The position numbers and the translations under genes are program-made. Below, one piece after another: positions 29,753-39,775 of a DNA stretch of 64,000 nucleotides. The notes under the pieces are model-generated. The model was given only the letters and a program-made list of their open reading frames with translations, searched no databases and had not been told where the DNA came from. The stretch lies in contig NZ_RSEC01000058.1 of NCBI RefSeq assembly GCF_003937945.1, positions 248,001 to 312,000 on the forward strand. Reading direction: 5' to 3'. Numbering within the stretch: position 1 is the stretch's first letter; every line of letters starts with the position of its first letter. This DNA comes from Amycolatopsis eburnea. GTDB lineage: Bacteria > Actinomycetota > Actinomycetes > Mycobacteriales > Pseudonocardiaceae.

Positions 29753-31642
29753 GTGGACGTCCCCGAAGTGCCGTCGAAAGTGGACCCGGACTCGCTGACC
29801 GCCGTGCTCGACGGCCGCTGGGCCGAGCTGCGCCGCGGGGTGCGGGCGCAGATGGCGGGCACGGAGTTCCGGGACCCGATCGACCTCGCCACCGAGCCGC
29901 ACCGCGCGCAGGTCCTCGACCAGCTGCGCGCGCTCGCCGCGACCGACCGGCCCGGCCTGGGCTTCGACCCGGCGTACGGCGGCGGTGGCGACGTCGGCGG
30001 TTCGGTGACGTCGTTCGAGATGCTGGGCTACGGCGACCTGTCCCTGATGGTCAAGGCCGGTGTCCAATGGGGACTGTTCGGCGGCGCCGTCCAGCTGCTC
30101 GGCACCGAGGGGCACCACGAGCGGTACCTGCGCTCGATCGTGAACCTCGACCTGCTCGGGTGCTTCGCGATGACCGAGCACGGGCACGGCTCCGACGTCC
30201 AGCACCTGCGCACGACCGCGACCTACGAGGACGGCGGGTTCGTCGTCCACACGCCGGACCCCATGGCGCAGAAGGAATACATCGGCAACGCGGCTCGCGA
30301 CGGCCGGATGGCGGTGGTCTTCGCGCAGCTGATCACCGGTGGCGAGTCGCGAGGTGTGCACGCGTTCCTGGTGCCGATCCGCGACACCGAAGGGAACCCG
30401 CTGCCCGGGGTGTCCATCGAGGACTGCGGCCCGAAGGCCGGCCTCAACGGAGTCGACAATGGACGGTTGAGCTTCGACCACGTCCGCGTCCCGCGTGAGG
30501 CCTTGCTGAACCGCTTCGGCGACGTCGACGAGAACGGGACGTATTCGAGTCCGATCGAGAGCGACAGCCGCCGGTTCTTCACGATGCTGGGCACGCTGAT
30601 CCGCGGCCGGGTGAGCGTCGGCGGCAGCGCGGGCAGCGCGACGAAACGCGCGCTGGCACTGGCGATCCGCTACGGCGAGCACCGCCGCCAGTTCGCGACC
30701 CCGGACGGCGAAGAGGTCGTCATCCTCGACTACCTGGCGCACCAGCGGAAACTGCTGCCGGCGCTGGCGAAGACGTACGCCCTCCACTTCGCGCAGGAAG
30801 AGCTGGTGTCGAAGCTGCACGACATCGACTCGTCGGCGCCCGAGGAGGAGCAGCGCGAGCTGGAGTCGCGCGCGGCCGGGCTGAAGGCCCTCAACACCTG
30901 GCACGCGACCGCGACGATCCAGGCGGCGCGCGAGGCCTGCGGCGGCGCGGGCTACCTGGCGGAGAACCTGCTGCCCGGGCTGAAGGCCGACACCGACGTC
31001 TTCACGACGTTCGAGGGCGACAACACGGTGCTGCTGCAGCTGGTCGCGAAGGGGCTCCTGACCAGTTACAAGCAGGACTTCCAAGATCTTTCGCCGCTGG
31101 CGACCGCGCGGTTCTTCGCCGAGCAGGTGGTCAGCGCGGTCCTGGAGCGCACGTCGGCGCGCAAGGCCGTCGAGGCGCTGACCGAGGGCTCCGACGCGGA
31201 GGTCTTCTTCCGCCGCGAGTGGCAGCTCCGGCTGTTCGAGGACCGCGAGGAACACGTCGTGGAGGGCGTGGCGAAACGCCTGCGCAAGGCGGCTTCGGAC
31301 CCGTTCGGCGTGTTCAACTCGGCGCAGGACCACGTGCTGCGCGCCGGTCGCGTCCACGTCGAGCGCCTGGTGCTGACGGCGTTCGCGGCGGCGATAGAGC
31401 GCTGCGAAGACCCGGACGCCCGCACGCTGCTGGAGCGCGTCTGCGACCTGTACGCGTTGTCGGCGATCGAGGAGGACCTGGCGTGGTTCCTGGGCCACGG
31501 CCGCCTGACGGCGTCGCGCGGGAAGGCCGTCACCGCGGCGGTGAACGGCCTGTGCGCGCAGCTTCGGCCGCACGCGCGAGCCCTGGTGGACGCGTTCGCG
31601 ATCCCGGAGCAGTTCCTGGCGGCGCCGATGCTCAAGTCCTGA
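29753..31642 (+). CDS. Acyl-CoA dehydrogenase/oxidase family protein
   Basis: GTG 29753 behind CCGGAGGTAG gives a 629-residue flavoprotein of the acyl-CoA oxidase-like branch. It is longer than ordinary acyl-CoA dehydrogenases (about 390) and carries an extra C-terminal helical domain. Motifs include CFAMTEHGHGSDVQHLRTTA (FAD and substrate loop), GPKAGLNGVDNGRLSFDHVR, and REACGGAGYLAENLLPGLKA, then TTFEGDNTVLLQLVAKGLL, typical of acyl-CoA oxidases. It should oxidise an acyl-CoA at the alpha-beta bond in fatty acid breakdown. The chain length preferred is not readable. A palindromic element upstream suggests repression by a TetR-type regulator not seen in the window. Confidence 0.9.
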   Translation: MDVPEVPSKVDPDSLTAVLDGRWAELRRGVRAQMAGTEFRDPIDLATEPHRAQVLDQLRALAATDRPGLGFDPAYGGGGDVGGSVTSFEMLGYGDLSLMVKAGVQWGLFGGAVQLLGTEGHHERYLRSIVNLDLLGCFAMTEHGHGSDVQHLRTTATYEDGGFVVHTPDPMAQKEYIGNAARDGRMAVVFAQLITGGESRGVHAFLVPIRDTEGNPLPGVSIEDCGPKAGLNGVDNGRLSFDHVRVPREALLNRFGDVDENGTYSSPIESDSRRFFTMLGTLIRGRVSVGGSAGSATKRALALAIRYGEHRRQFATPDGEEVVILDYLAHQRKLLPALAKTYALHFAQEELVSKLHDIDSSAPEEEQRELESRAAGLKALNTWHATATIQAAREACGGAGYLAENLLPGLKADTDVFTTFEGDNTVLLQLVAKGLLTSYKQDFQDLSPLATARFFAEQVVSAVLERTSARKAVEALTEGSDAEVFFRREWQLRLFEDREEHVVEGVAKRLRKAASDPFGVFNSAQDHVLRAGRVHVERLVLTAFAAAIERCEDPDARTLLERVCDLYALSAIEEDLAWFLGHGRLTASRGKAVTAAVNGLCAQLRPHARALVDAFAIPEQFLAAPMLKS

Positions 31643-31744
31643 ATGGACGTTTTGCGCGGATCCTTCGGTGGGGCGGCGGAACCGGTGCGGTAGCGGGGAT
31701 CTAGCCTTGCGCGTCCGCTTCCCGAACTCCCCGAAGGACCCGCG

Positions 31745-32203
31745 ATGGGCGCACGCCGCGAAAGACGTTTGCTCGAAACCGCCGCACCGATGATGCAACC
31801 GGGCGAAACGCCCGAAGTGATCGCCATGGCCAAGGTCGGCTCGCTGCGGAAGGTGCTGGGCGAGCACTTCGCGCTCAGCGTCGCGACCGCGGTACTGAGC
31901 GGCGGGACGATGTTCTCGATCACTTCCCAGCGCGAGCTCTACCTGCTGCTGACCGACCGTCAGCTGCTGTTCTTCGAAGCCGACGTGCACACCGGCGGCC
32001 CCGGCAAGGCGCTCTTCGGCGTGCCGCGCACGCACGTCGCGATCACCGAGCCGAAAGGCGGCTTCCTGGTGAAGTTCGAGCTCCGCATCCACGGCTGGGA
32101 CCAGGTGCTGGCCCTGTCGATGCCGCCGTTCCCGCCGTCGATGCGGAAGAAGGGGCTGCGGCTGATCGCGGGCCTGCCCCGCCTCCAGCACGCGAATTCG
32201 TGA
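31745..32203 (+). CDS. Hypothetical protein, possibly bacterial PH-like fold
   Basis: The 152-residue soluble protein begins with a charged stretch (MGARRERRLLETAAPMMQPG), followed by alternating strands (TSQRELYLLLTDRQLLFFEA, then GFLVKFELRIHGWDQVLALS) and a short basic C-terminus. The run ELYLLLTDRQLLFFEADVHT is reminiscent of bacterial PH domains, where a strand pair reports lipid or protein binding. No catalytic motif is visible. It is followed by a strong bidirectional terminator, so it is probably the end of a short transcript. Confidence 0.65.
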   Translation: MGARRERRLLETAAPMMQPGETPEVIAMAKVGSLRKVLGEHFALSVATAVLSGGTMFSITSQRELYLLLTDRQLLFFEADVHTGGPGKALFGVPRTHVAITEPKGGFLVKFELRIHGWDQVLALSMPPFPPSMRKKGLRLIAGLPRLQHANS

Positions 32204-32205
32204 CC

Positions 32206-32244
32206 GCGGCGGGTGGCCGGCATCGGGGACCGGCCACCCGCCGC
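32206..32244. terminator. Bidirectional terminator, 15-bp perfect stem
   Basis: GCGGCGGGTGGCCGG (32206-32220) and CCGGCCACCCGCCGC (32230-32244) pair perfectly around a 9-base loop, between convergent genes ending at 32203 and 32251. Confidence 0.85.
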
Positions 32245-32250
32245 GGAGCT

Positions 32251-33087
32251 TCAGCGGCGGCGCTTGCCTTCGTCGTCGGTGACTTCGAACTGCTCCTTGC
32301 GCACCTTGCCGGACACGGTCTCCTCGTCGGTGACCGACTCGGTCCGCAGCCGCACCCGTTCGACCGGCACGGCTTCCTTGCGCACCACGGGTTTCTCGGC
32401 GTGGAGGGTGACGTCCTGCTCGGCCTCGCCGATCTCGACCTCCCCCTCGGCGTGCGTGATCGGCTCGCGTTCGACGCGCACTTCTTCGTGCCGCACCGGG
32501 ACCGTGACCTGCTCGTCCTCGGTGACGACGTACTTGCGCAGCCGGACGTGCCCGGTCTCGACCTGCTCGGTCCCGACGTTCAGCCGTTCCTCGGACCGGA
32601 TCATGCCCTCGTCGGCCGTGCCGCGGCCCGCGGTGTCCATGCCCGGTTTCCCGCGGCCCGCGGCGTCCATGCCGTGCTTGCCCCGGCTCGCGGCGTCGGT
32701 GCCGGCCTTGCCCCGGCCGGTGCCGCCCATGGCCGGATCGCGGCCCTGCGTCCGGTCGCCCATCCGGCCGTCGGGTGAGGTCCGCGGCACGGGCAGGCCG
32801 TAGTGCTGGTAGAGCCGCGTGCTTTCCTCGGGCGAGAGGTGCCCGTCGGCGTCGATGCGCGGCGCGTCGGAGACGGCGTCCTTGTCGACCTGGACGTGCA
32901 CGCCGTCCTTGTCCGTGTGCGCACCGGAGAGCGGCACGAAGCTTTCCTTCGTGCCGAACAGACCGGTCTTGACGGTGATCCACTCCGGCTGGTGGGTGGC
33001 GTCGGCGAGGTAGACGGTGCCGACCTTGCCGAGCTTGTTGCCCGCCGGGTCGACCACGGCACTGTCGATGAGCTCCTGCGGCTGCAT
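32251..33087 (-). CDS. PRC-barrel / DUF2382 stress-type protein
   Basis: The 278-residue protein has an N-terminal PRC-barrel domain (residues 1-75; DSAVVDPAGNKLGKVGTVYL) and a C-terminal DUF2382 domain (about 165-265; GHVRLRKYVVTEDEQVTVPV, EREPITHAEGEVEIGEAEQD). The 75-residue linker holds imperfect repeats such as GRGKAGTDAASRGKHGMDAA. Such pairs are found in stress-associated proteins of actinobacteria and Deinococcus-like bacteria. PRC barrels mediate protein or RNA contacts. The biochemical role is unknown. It is preceded by 289 non-coding bases that also hold the promoter of the divergent AhpD-like gene. Confidence 0.88.
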   Translation of the reverse strand: MQPQELIDSAVVDPAGNKLGKVGTVYLADATHQPEWITVKTGLFGTKESFVPLSGAHTDKDGVHVQVDKDAVSDAPRIDADGHLSPEESTRLYQHYGLPVPRTSPDGRMGDRTQGRDPAMGGTGRGKAGTDAASRGKHGMDAAGRGKPGMDTAGRGTADEGMIRSEERLNVGTEQVETGHVRLRKYVVTEDEQVTVPVRHEEVRVEREPITHAEGEVEIGEAEQDVTLHAEKPVVRKEAVPVERVRLRTESVTDEETVSGKVRKEQFEVTDDEGKRRR

Positions 33088-33319
33088 GGTCGTGGCTGCT
33101 CCTTTCGCGCGTTGGGTCCGTTGGCCAACGGTCTGCCCGCCCGGTGATCACGGCAACCATCGTGGTGTCCCCGTGGGTGACCCCCGAACGTGCTGGTTTG
33201 AGGCGCCGCCGGCGGGCCAGTGCGTGGTGCCCGCCGCGGCTTGACCCGGCATGCGGCGCGTGATCGACACGGCGCGCGTGACGCGAACGTGTGGATGTGA
33301 CCGGCGCCACTCCGCCCGC

Positions 33320-33346
33320 TGTCACAACGCCCGGAGCCCCGTCGTC
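33320..33346 (+). promoter_or_regulatory. ECF41-type promoter (TGTCACA, 16 bases, CGTC)
   Basis: TGTCACA at 33320-33326 and CGTC at 33343-33346 are separated by exactly 16 bases, matching the consensus described for ECF41 sigma factors. The ATG of a carboxymuconolactone decarboxylase-like gene, the classical ECF41 target, lies 31 bases further on. No ECF41 sigma gene is in the window. Confidence 0.75.
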
Positions 33347-33376
33347 ATGTCTGTGAACCGAACGAAAGGAAGAACG

Positions 33377-33850
33377 ATGGAAGCGCGGCTCAACATGTTC
33401 GAGAACGAGGTCACCGCGAAGTTCGTCAAGCGGCTGATCGCGGCGTCCCACCCGGTCGAGGAGTCCTCGCTGCCGAAGGCGACGCAGGAGCTGGTGAAGA
33501 TCCGGGCCAGCCAGATCAACGGCTGCGGCATGTGCCTCGACATGCACACGAAGGACGCGGCGGCCGCGGGCGAGACGGCGGTCCGCCTGGCGATGGTGGC
33601 GGCGTGGCGCGAAGCGGTGGTCTTCACCGAGGCCGAGCGCGCGGCCCTGGCGCTGACGGAGGAGGCGACCCGCCTGGCGGACGCGCACACGGGCGTCAGC
33701 GACACGACGTGGTCGGAGGTCCGCAAGCACTTCGACGACGAGCAGATCGGCGCGCTGATCTCGCTGATCGCGATGATCAACGCCTGGAACCGCCTGAACG
33801 TGATCGTCCAGAACCCGGCGGGCGAGTACCAGCCGGGCATGTTCGGCTGA
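33377..33850 (+). CDS. Carboxymuconolactone decarboxylase / AhpD-like protein
   Basis: ATG 33377 (GAAAGGA site upstream) gives a 157-residue protein of the AhpD-like superfamily. The redox motif is GCGMCLDMHTKDA (CxxC with the downstream His of the ExxxxxC-type proton relay region). Such proteins reduce peroxides or peroxiredoxins, or act on lactones; here the CxxC argues for a thiol peroxidase-type role. The ECF41-type promoter just upstream fits, since carboxymuconolactone decarboxylase-like genes are the standard partners of ECF41 sigma factors. Longer starts at 33251 or 33347 would run over the promoter and are rejected. Confidence 0.9.
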   Translation: MEARLNMFENEVTAKFVKRLIAASHPVEESSLPKATQELVKIRASQINGCGMCLDMHTKDAAAAGETAVRLAMVAAWREAVVFTEAERAALALTEEATRLADAHTGVSDTTWSEVRKHFDDEQIGALISLIAMINAWNRLNVIVQNPAGEYQPGMFG

Positions 33851-33916
33851 AGCCGGCCGCCGAGGGGCTTCGTTCGCTGGGGAGTGCGAGCGAGGCCCTG
33901 CTCGGCGGGGCGGGCC

Positions 33917-34591
33917 TTAGGCGTACATGGCCAGCCAGATCGCGATGTAGTGCGAAACCGCCGCCAGCACCGTGCACGCGTGGAAGTACTCGTGGTACCC
34001 GAACGTCTCCGGCCAGTGGTTCGGCCACTTGAAGCCGTAGAACGCCGCCCCGAGCGTGTAGAACAGGCCGCCCACGCACAGCAGCACCAAGGCCGCGACG
34101 CCGGCGTGCGAGAGCAGTTCCGGGAAGACGAACACCGCGACCCAGCCCAGCGCGATGTAGATCGGCACGCCGAGCCAGCGCGGCGCGTGCGGCCACAGCA
34201 TCTTCAGCGCCACGCCCGCGATCGCGCCGCCCCAGACGATGGACAGGATCACGTAGCCCGTCGGCTTGGACATCGCCAGCAGCGTGAACGGCGTGTACGT
34301 GCCCGCGATGAACAGGAAGATCATCGAGTGGTCCGCGCGCTTCATCCACTTGTACGCGCGGGGGCTCCACAACCGGCGGTGGTACAACGCGCTCACGCCG
34401 AACAGGCCGAGCACGGTCAGGCCGTAGACCGACGTCGCGAGCGCCGCCACCGGGGACACTGTGGACGCCGCCAGGCTGATCAGCGCCGCCGCCGCGGCGA
34501 GAGCGCCGAAGAAGGTCCAGAAGTGGATGTGGCCGCGCAGGCGCGGGCGGAGGTCCACTACCGGCTCGGGCGGTTCCGTCGTCAGGCTCAC
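33917..34591 (-). CDS. Hemolysin III / YqfA-UPF0073 family membrane protein
   Basis: The 224-residue protein has seven hydrophobic helices and the conserved polar residues of the hemolysin III (PAQR-like) family: SALYHRRLWSPRAYKWMKRA, DHSMIFLFIAGTYTPF and the C-terminal FGYHEYFHACTVLAAVSHYI. The three histidine sites are those that bind metal in PAQR receptors. The name reflects an early haemolysis assay; a metal-dependent hydrolase role is more likely but unproven. The place next to the Z-prenyl synthase matches Rv1085c/Rv1086 of M. tuberculosis (recalled). Confidence 0.92.
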   Translation of the reverse strand: MSLTTEPPEPVVDLRPRLRGHIHFWTFFGALAAAAALISLAASTVSPVAALATSVYGLTVLGLFGVSALYHRRLWSPRAYKWMKRADHSMIFLFIAGTYTPFTLLAMSKPTGYVILSIVWGGAIAGVALKMLWPHAPRWLGVPIYIALGWVAVFVFPELLSHAGVAALVLLCVGGLFYTLGAAFYGFKWPNHWPETFGYHEYFHACTVLAAVSHYIAIWLAMYA

Positions 34592-34670
34592 CCTTCCAGG
34601 TTACGGGACCGTAGGTTCTCCAGCAGTGCTCAGTCACGCGCCTCACATCGGGTGCGTAGGCTGCTTCGAC

Positions 34671-35447
34671 GTGAGTGTGCGCTCCTTCTTGTCCGACGTC
34701 GTGTACAGCGTCTACGGCCGACGCCTCATCCAGCAGGCCGCGGGCCGGCATCCCCGGCACATCGCGATCATGCTCGACGGCAACCGCCGTTGGGCCCGTG
34801 AAGCGGGCTTCACGGACGTCGCGGACGGGCACCGGGCCGGCGCGAAGAAGATCGCGGACTTCCTGAGCTGGTGCCAGGAGGCCGACGTCGAGGTCGTCAC
34901 CATGTGGCTGCTCTCGACCGACAACCTCAACCGCGATCCGGACGAGCTCACGCCGCTGCTGAAGATCATCACCGACGTCACCGACGAGCTCGCCGCGCCC
35001 GGGACGCCGTGGCGGCTGCGGATCGTCGGGGCGCTCGACCTGCTACCCGGCGAGGTCGCCAAGCGACTCAGCGAAGCCGCCGCGCGCACCGAGGGGCGGA
35101 CCGGGATGGAGGTCAACGTCGCGGTCGGTTACGGCGGGCGCCAGGAAATCGCGGACGCCGTGCGCAAGCTGCTGCTCCAGCACGCCGACGAGGGCACGAC
35201 CATTCACGAGCTCGCGAAAATCCTCGACGTCGACCACATCTCCGAGCACCTCTACACCTCGGGGCAGCCGGATCCGGACCTCATCATCCGCACTTCGGGA
35301 GAACAACGCCTTTCCGGATTCCTGCTCTGGCAATCCGCGCACTCGGAATTCTGGTTCACCGAAGCGTATTGGCCGGCATTTCGCCGGGTCGACTTCTTGC
35401 GTGCCATGCGCGACTACGCCTGGCGGCACCGGCGGTTCGGTTCCTGA
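34671..35447 (+). CDS. Short-chain cis-(Z)-isoprenyl diphosphate synthase
   Basis: The 258-residue protein (GTG 34671) is a cis-prenyltransferase of the UppS fold. The catalytic Asp lies in IAIMLDGNRRWAREAG, and the C-terminal diphosphate-binding set RTSGEQRLSGFLLWQSAHSE is intact. Synteny with Rv1086 of M. tuberculosis, which makes Z,E-farnesyl diphosphate (recalled), suggests the short-chain enzyme feeding decaprenyl phosphate synthesis rather than the long-chain UppS. It is divergent from hemolysin III across 79 bases and ends 5 bases before a strong bidirectional terminator. Confidence 0.9.
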   Translation: MSVRSFLSDVVYSVYGRRLIQQAAGRHPRHIAIMLDGNRRWAREAGFTDVADGHRAGAKKIADFLSWCQEADVEVVTMWLLSTDNLNRDPDELTPLLKIITDVTDELAAPGTPWRLRIVGALDLLPGEVAKRLSEAAARTEGRTGMEVNVAVGYGGRQEIADAVRKLLLQHADEGTTIHELAKILDVDHISEHLYTSGQPDPDLIIRTSGEQRLSGFLLWQSAHSEFWFTEAYWPAFRRVDFLRAMRDYAWRHRRFGS

Positions 35448-35452
35448 ACGCG

Positions 35453-35488
35453 GCGAAGGGCCCCGGAGCGGACTCCGGGGCCCTTCGC
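35453..35488. terminator. Bidirectional terminator, 16-bp perfect stem
   Basis: GCGAAGGGCCCCGGAG (35453-35468) and CTCCGGGGCCCTTCGC (35473-35488) enclose a 4-base loop between convergent genes ending at 35447 and 35498. Confidence 0.9.
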
Positions 35489-35497
35489 GCGCCACAC

Positions 35498-35746
35498 TCA
35501 GTGGTGGTGGTGCTCCAGCGAGTGCAGGATCAGCGCCGGGGTGGTGGCGATGCCCGTGTAGGCGCCGGCGACCAGGGAGGCCGCACCGTAGCCCAGGGCG
35601 CCGCCGCCCTCGATGAACGTGGCGTAGGCGTCGCCGAACGTCGGGTCCGGCGTGCCCGTCGTGTCGCCCGTCGCGGCGAACGCGGTGCTGCCGATCATCA
35701 TGAGACCCGCAGCGGTGGCGGCGACGAAACCAGCCTTCTTCAGCAC
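35498..35746 (-). CDS. Small secreted protein with histidine-rich C-terminus
   Basis: GTG 35746 with AGGAGTG upstream gives an 82-residue preprotein. The signal peptide is clear (LKKAGFVAATAAGLMMIGST, then AFA as a cleavage site after about residue 24). The mature part of about 58 residues is G/A/T-rich (FIEGGGALGYGAASLVAGAY) and ends in HSLEHHHH, a possible metal-binding tail. It vaguely recalls small hydrophobic surface proteins such as chaplins but lacks their cysteines and signature. It stands alone between a terminator and a 620-base gap. The role is unknown. Confidence 0.75.
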   Translation of the reverse strand: MLKKAGFVAATAAGLMMIGSTAFAATGDTTGTPDPTFGDAYATFIEGGGALGYGAASLVAGAYTGIATTPALILHSLEHHHH

Positions 35747-36366
35747 TTCGCACACTCCTAGGTAGAACTGTTGGGATCCGGGGCACCGGGGGTCCGGTGG
35801 TGTGTCCCGCAGCAAGAAAATTACTCGCTTAACGGACGCCTCGTACGGCTTGTACGCCCATTGTGTGAGCCTGTAGCAGGCGCTTTCACCCGGACCGGTT
35901 CTCTCTGGGCGGCGTAAAATGCGCGGGGTACCCGAGCGTGGTAAAAGCCCGTCAATCGATCTTGTGAATACAACGGGTCAGCGATTTCGCCAAGATCATT
36001 CCGCCGGGTGTGCATCGATCGAGATGGCGGTGACCCACGGTAGTCGTCACGGGTCGTCGATGTCGGACGACCGACAGTGAGGTGACGATCTGGCGAATCA
36101 CCGTGTTGGCTCCCTGCGCGTTCCGGCATTCGTGGGTACCGTCCGAAGAGAGGACGCGCGTTCCGTGCGGGTCCTCGCGGGAGGCCCTGGTCGTGACGGT
36201 GATCGAGGGGGCGGCGCAGCCGCCCACGAGACGCACGAGGGGGCCGGCACCCGGCCCTCGTGGCCGCGCCACCTGACCCAGGTCAGGAGGAGTGGTCCAG
36301 CCAGGGAGGTGCCCGGCCCAGCGAGTGCGGGCGTGAGGTGCACACGCCCTCGAGGGAGATGCCGTC
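35747..36366. other. 620-base gap with no firmly supported gene; leaders of the flanking divergent genes
   Basis: The left half (35800-36100) is noticeably less GC-rich than the genome and probably holds promoters for the small secreted protein and for phoH2. A GTG-started frame at 36132-36392 (86 codons) overlaps the phoH2 start, but its composition is not convincingly coding. A GC hairpin lies near 36236-36263. I saw no tRNA or recognised riboswitch. Confidence 0.5.
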
Positions 36367-37761
36367 GTGACTGCGCAGCGTTTGCCCCGTAAGGCCTCTG
36401 GCCACTCTTCGACCGGTGCCGTTCCTGGCCCGGAGAAAGCCTCGACCTCGCCCGAATCCCAGCAGCACATGTACGTGCTCGACACGTCGGTCCTCTTGTC
36501 GGACCCGTGGGCGGTCACCCGCTTCGCCGAGCATGCCGTCGTGCTTCCGCTGGTCGTGATCAGTGAACTGGAGGCCAAGCGCCACCACCCGGAGCTGGGC
36601 TGGTTCGCCAGGGAATCCCTGCGCATGCTCGACGACCTGCGCCGCCAGTACGGCCGGCTCGACGCGCCGCTCCCCATCGGGGACCACGGCGGCACGTTGC
36701 AGGTGGAGCTGAACCACTCGGACCCGTCGGTGCTCCCGTCGGGGTTCCGGACCGACTCCAACGACCACCGCATCCTCGCCTGCGCGCTCAACCTCGCGGC
36801 GGAGAACCAGGCGGTCACGCTGGTCACGAAGGACATCCCGCTGCGGGTCAAGGCCGGGGCCGTCGGTCTCGAGGCGGACGAGTACCGCGCGCAGGAGGTG
36901 ACGCCGTCCGGCTGGACCGGCATGGCGGACGTCGACGTCCAGCAGGAGGTGCTGGACACGCTGTTCGGCGGCGCCACCGTCGACCCCGTCGAGTGGGGCA
37001 TGGACGAGCTCGCGGCGCTGCCCTGCCACACCGGGCTGCGGCTGCTCGCGGGCACGTCCAGCGCGCTGGGGCGGATCACGGCGGACAAGCGCATCCGGCT
37101 GGTCCGCGGCGACCGCGAGGCGTTCGGCCTGCACGGCCGCAGCGCCGAGCAGCGCGTCGCGCTCGACCTGCTCCTCGACTCCGACGTCGGCATCGTGTCG
37201 CTCGGCGGCCGCGCCGGCACCGGCAAGTCGGCGCTCGCGCTGTGCGCCGGCCTGGAGGCGGTGATGGAACGCCGTCAGCACCGCAAGGTCGTGGTGTTCC
37301 GCCCGGTCTACGCGGTCGGCGGCCAGGACCTCGGCTACCTGCCCGGGTCCGAGAGCGAGAAGATGCAGCCGTGGGCGCAGGCGGTGTTCGACACCCTCGG
37401 CGCGCTGGTCAGCCAGGAGGTCCTCGACGAGGTCTTCGACCGCGGCATGCTCGAGGTGCTCCCGCTGACCCACATCCGCGGCCGCTCGCTGCACGACGCG
37501 TTCGTCATCGTCGACGAGGCGCAGTCACTGGAGCGCAACGTGCTCCTGACCGTGCTTTCGCGGCTCGGCACGGCGTCCCGGGTGGTGCTCACGCACGACG
37601 TCGCCCAGCGCGACAACCTGCGCGTCGGGCGCCACGACGGCGTCTCGGCGGTGATCGAGAAGCTGAAGGGCCACCCGCTGTTCGCGCACGTCACGCTGAC
37701 GCGCTCCGAACGCTCCCCGATCGCCGCCCTGGTCACCGAAATGCTTGAAGACCACGGCTAG
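36367..37761 (+). CDS. phoH2: PhoH2-type protein: PIN ribonuclease domain fused to PhoH ATPase
   Basis: The 464-residue protein joins an N-terminal PIN (VapC-like) RNase domain (residues 35-180) to a C-terminal PhoH ATPase/helicase domain (about 245-464). PIN acidic residues are seen in [11 protein letters not shown] (D39), [10 protein letters not shown] and [10 protein letters not shown], then LVTKDIPLR. The PhoH part has Walker [11 protein letters not shown] and Walker [10 protein letters not shown]. Mycobacterial PhoH2 unwinds and cleaves RNA and is paired with a small antitoxin, PhoAT (recalled). No clear PhoAT is seen here. The gene corresponds to Rv1095 in the conserved block. Confidence 0.93.
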   Translation: MTAQRLPRKASGHSSTGAVPGPEKASTSPESQQHMYVLDTSVLLSDPWAVTRFAEHAVVLPLVVISELEAKRHHPELGWFARESLRMLDDLRRQYGRLDAPLPIGDHGGTLQVELNHSDPSVLPSGFRTDSNDHRILACALNLAAENQAVTLVTKDIPLRVKAGAVGLEADEYRAQEVTPSGWTGMADVDVQQEVLDTLFGGATVDPVEWGMDELAALPCHTGLRLLAGTSSALGRITADKRIRLVRGDREAFGLHGRSAEQRVALDLLLDSDVGIVSLGGRAGTGKSALALCAGLEAVMERRQHRKVVVFRPVYAVGGQDLGYLPGSESEKMQPWAQAVFDTLGALVSQEVLDEVFDRGMLEVLPLTHIRGRSLHDAFVIVDEAQSLERNVLLTVLSRLGTASRVVLTHDVAQRDNLRVGRHDGVSAVIEKLKGHPLFAHVTLTRSERSPIAALVTEMLEDHG

Positions 37762-37770
37762 ACCCCCAGT

Positions 37771-37821
37771 CCGTGAAGGCCTCCTTACCGGTCATAAATG
37801 CCGGTAAGGAGGCCTTCACGG
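37771..37821. repeat. 21-bp-arm palindrome, bidirectional terminator and dispersed family member
   Basis: The arms at 37771-37791 and 37801-37821 (starting CCGTGAAGGCCTCC) are perfectly complementary over 21 bp with a 9-base loop, followed by CTTTT on the plus strand. It lies between the convergent ends of phoH2 and guaB1. Its outer CCGTGAAGGCC matches the palindrome at 17815-17867. Confidence 0.9.
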
Positions 37822-37824
37822 CTT

Positions 37825-39267
<1,443 letters not shown>

Positions 39268-39307
39268 TCACCAGACTACCTGCCCGGCCCGTGGCAGGAT
39301 CGAGGGC

Positions 39308-39775
39308 ATGAGCCGCCGCGACCGGGACGACGAAGGACGGGCACGCAACGCGCGGCCGCGCGACGGCCTCGGGCGGCCCCTGCCGTACGGCTCCGACGGC
39401 GTCGAACGCCAGCCGGAGGGCATCGTGCGGACCCCGGCGCAAACGCTTGCGGAAGCCCAGCGGCTGCTGGACGACGGCAAGCCGTTCCACGCGCACGAGG
39501 TCTTCGAAGACGCGTGGAAGAGCGCCGACGGCCCCGACCGCGAACTCTGGCGCGGCCTCGCGCAGCTCGCGGTGGGCCTGACGCACGCGGCCCGCGGGAA
39601 CAACGTCGGCGCGGCGTCCCTGCTGGAGCGCGGCGCGGCGAACATCGAGCCGTTCCGTGCCCAGCCGCCGCACCGGATCGACGTGGTGGGCCTGCGGGAG
39701 TGGGCGCTCAAGCTGGCCGAAGAGGCGAAGCAGCGCGTACGGGTGTCGCCGAGCGCGCCGCGGCTGACGGCTTAG
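39308..39775 (+). CDS. DUF309 protein
   Basis: The 155-residue protein has the DUF309 core at residues 45-110, with the hallmark FHAHEVFEDAWKSADGPDRE and LWRGLAQLAVGLTHAARGNN. The first 40 residues are a charged, probably disordered extension. DUF309 proteins are small helical bundles with a conserved His/Glu cluster of unknown activity. The gene is divergent from guaB1 by 43 bases and its last four bases overlap the end of the convergent MBL gene. Confidence 0.9.
   Translation: MSRRDRDDEGRARNARPRDGLGRPLPYGSDGVERQPEGIVRTPAQTLAEAQRLLDDGKPFHAHEVFEDAWKSADGPDRELWRGLAQLAVGLTHAARGNNVGAASLLERGAANIEPFRAQPPHRIDVVGLREWALKLAEEAKQRVRVSPSAPRLTA

Noticed and set aside
29732-33730. A 1332-codon minus-strand open frame
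   Set aside because: It lies opposite the acyl-CoA oxidase-like gene and other solid genes, and reads as charged low-complexity sequence without any family.
35498-35520. LEHHHH ending considered as vector-derived His-tag contamination
   Set aside because: Codons are CTGGAG then four CAC, not the vector CTCGAG with six His, and the surrounding sequence is native-like.
35821-36129. A 102-codon minus-strand frame in the gap before phoH2
   Set aside because: No ribosome site, polar low-information composition and no recognisable fold.
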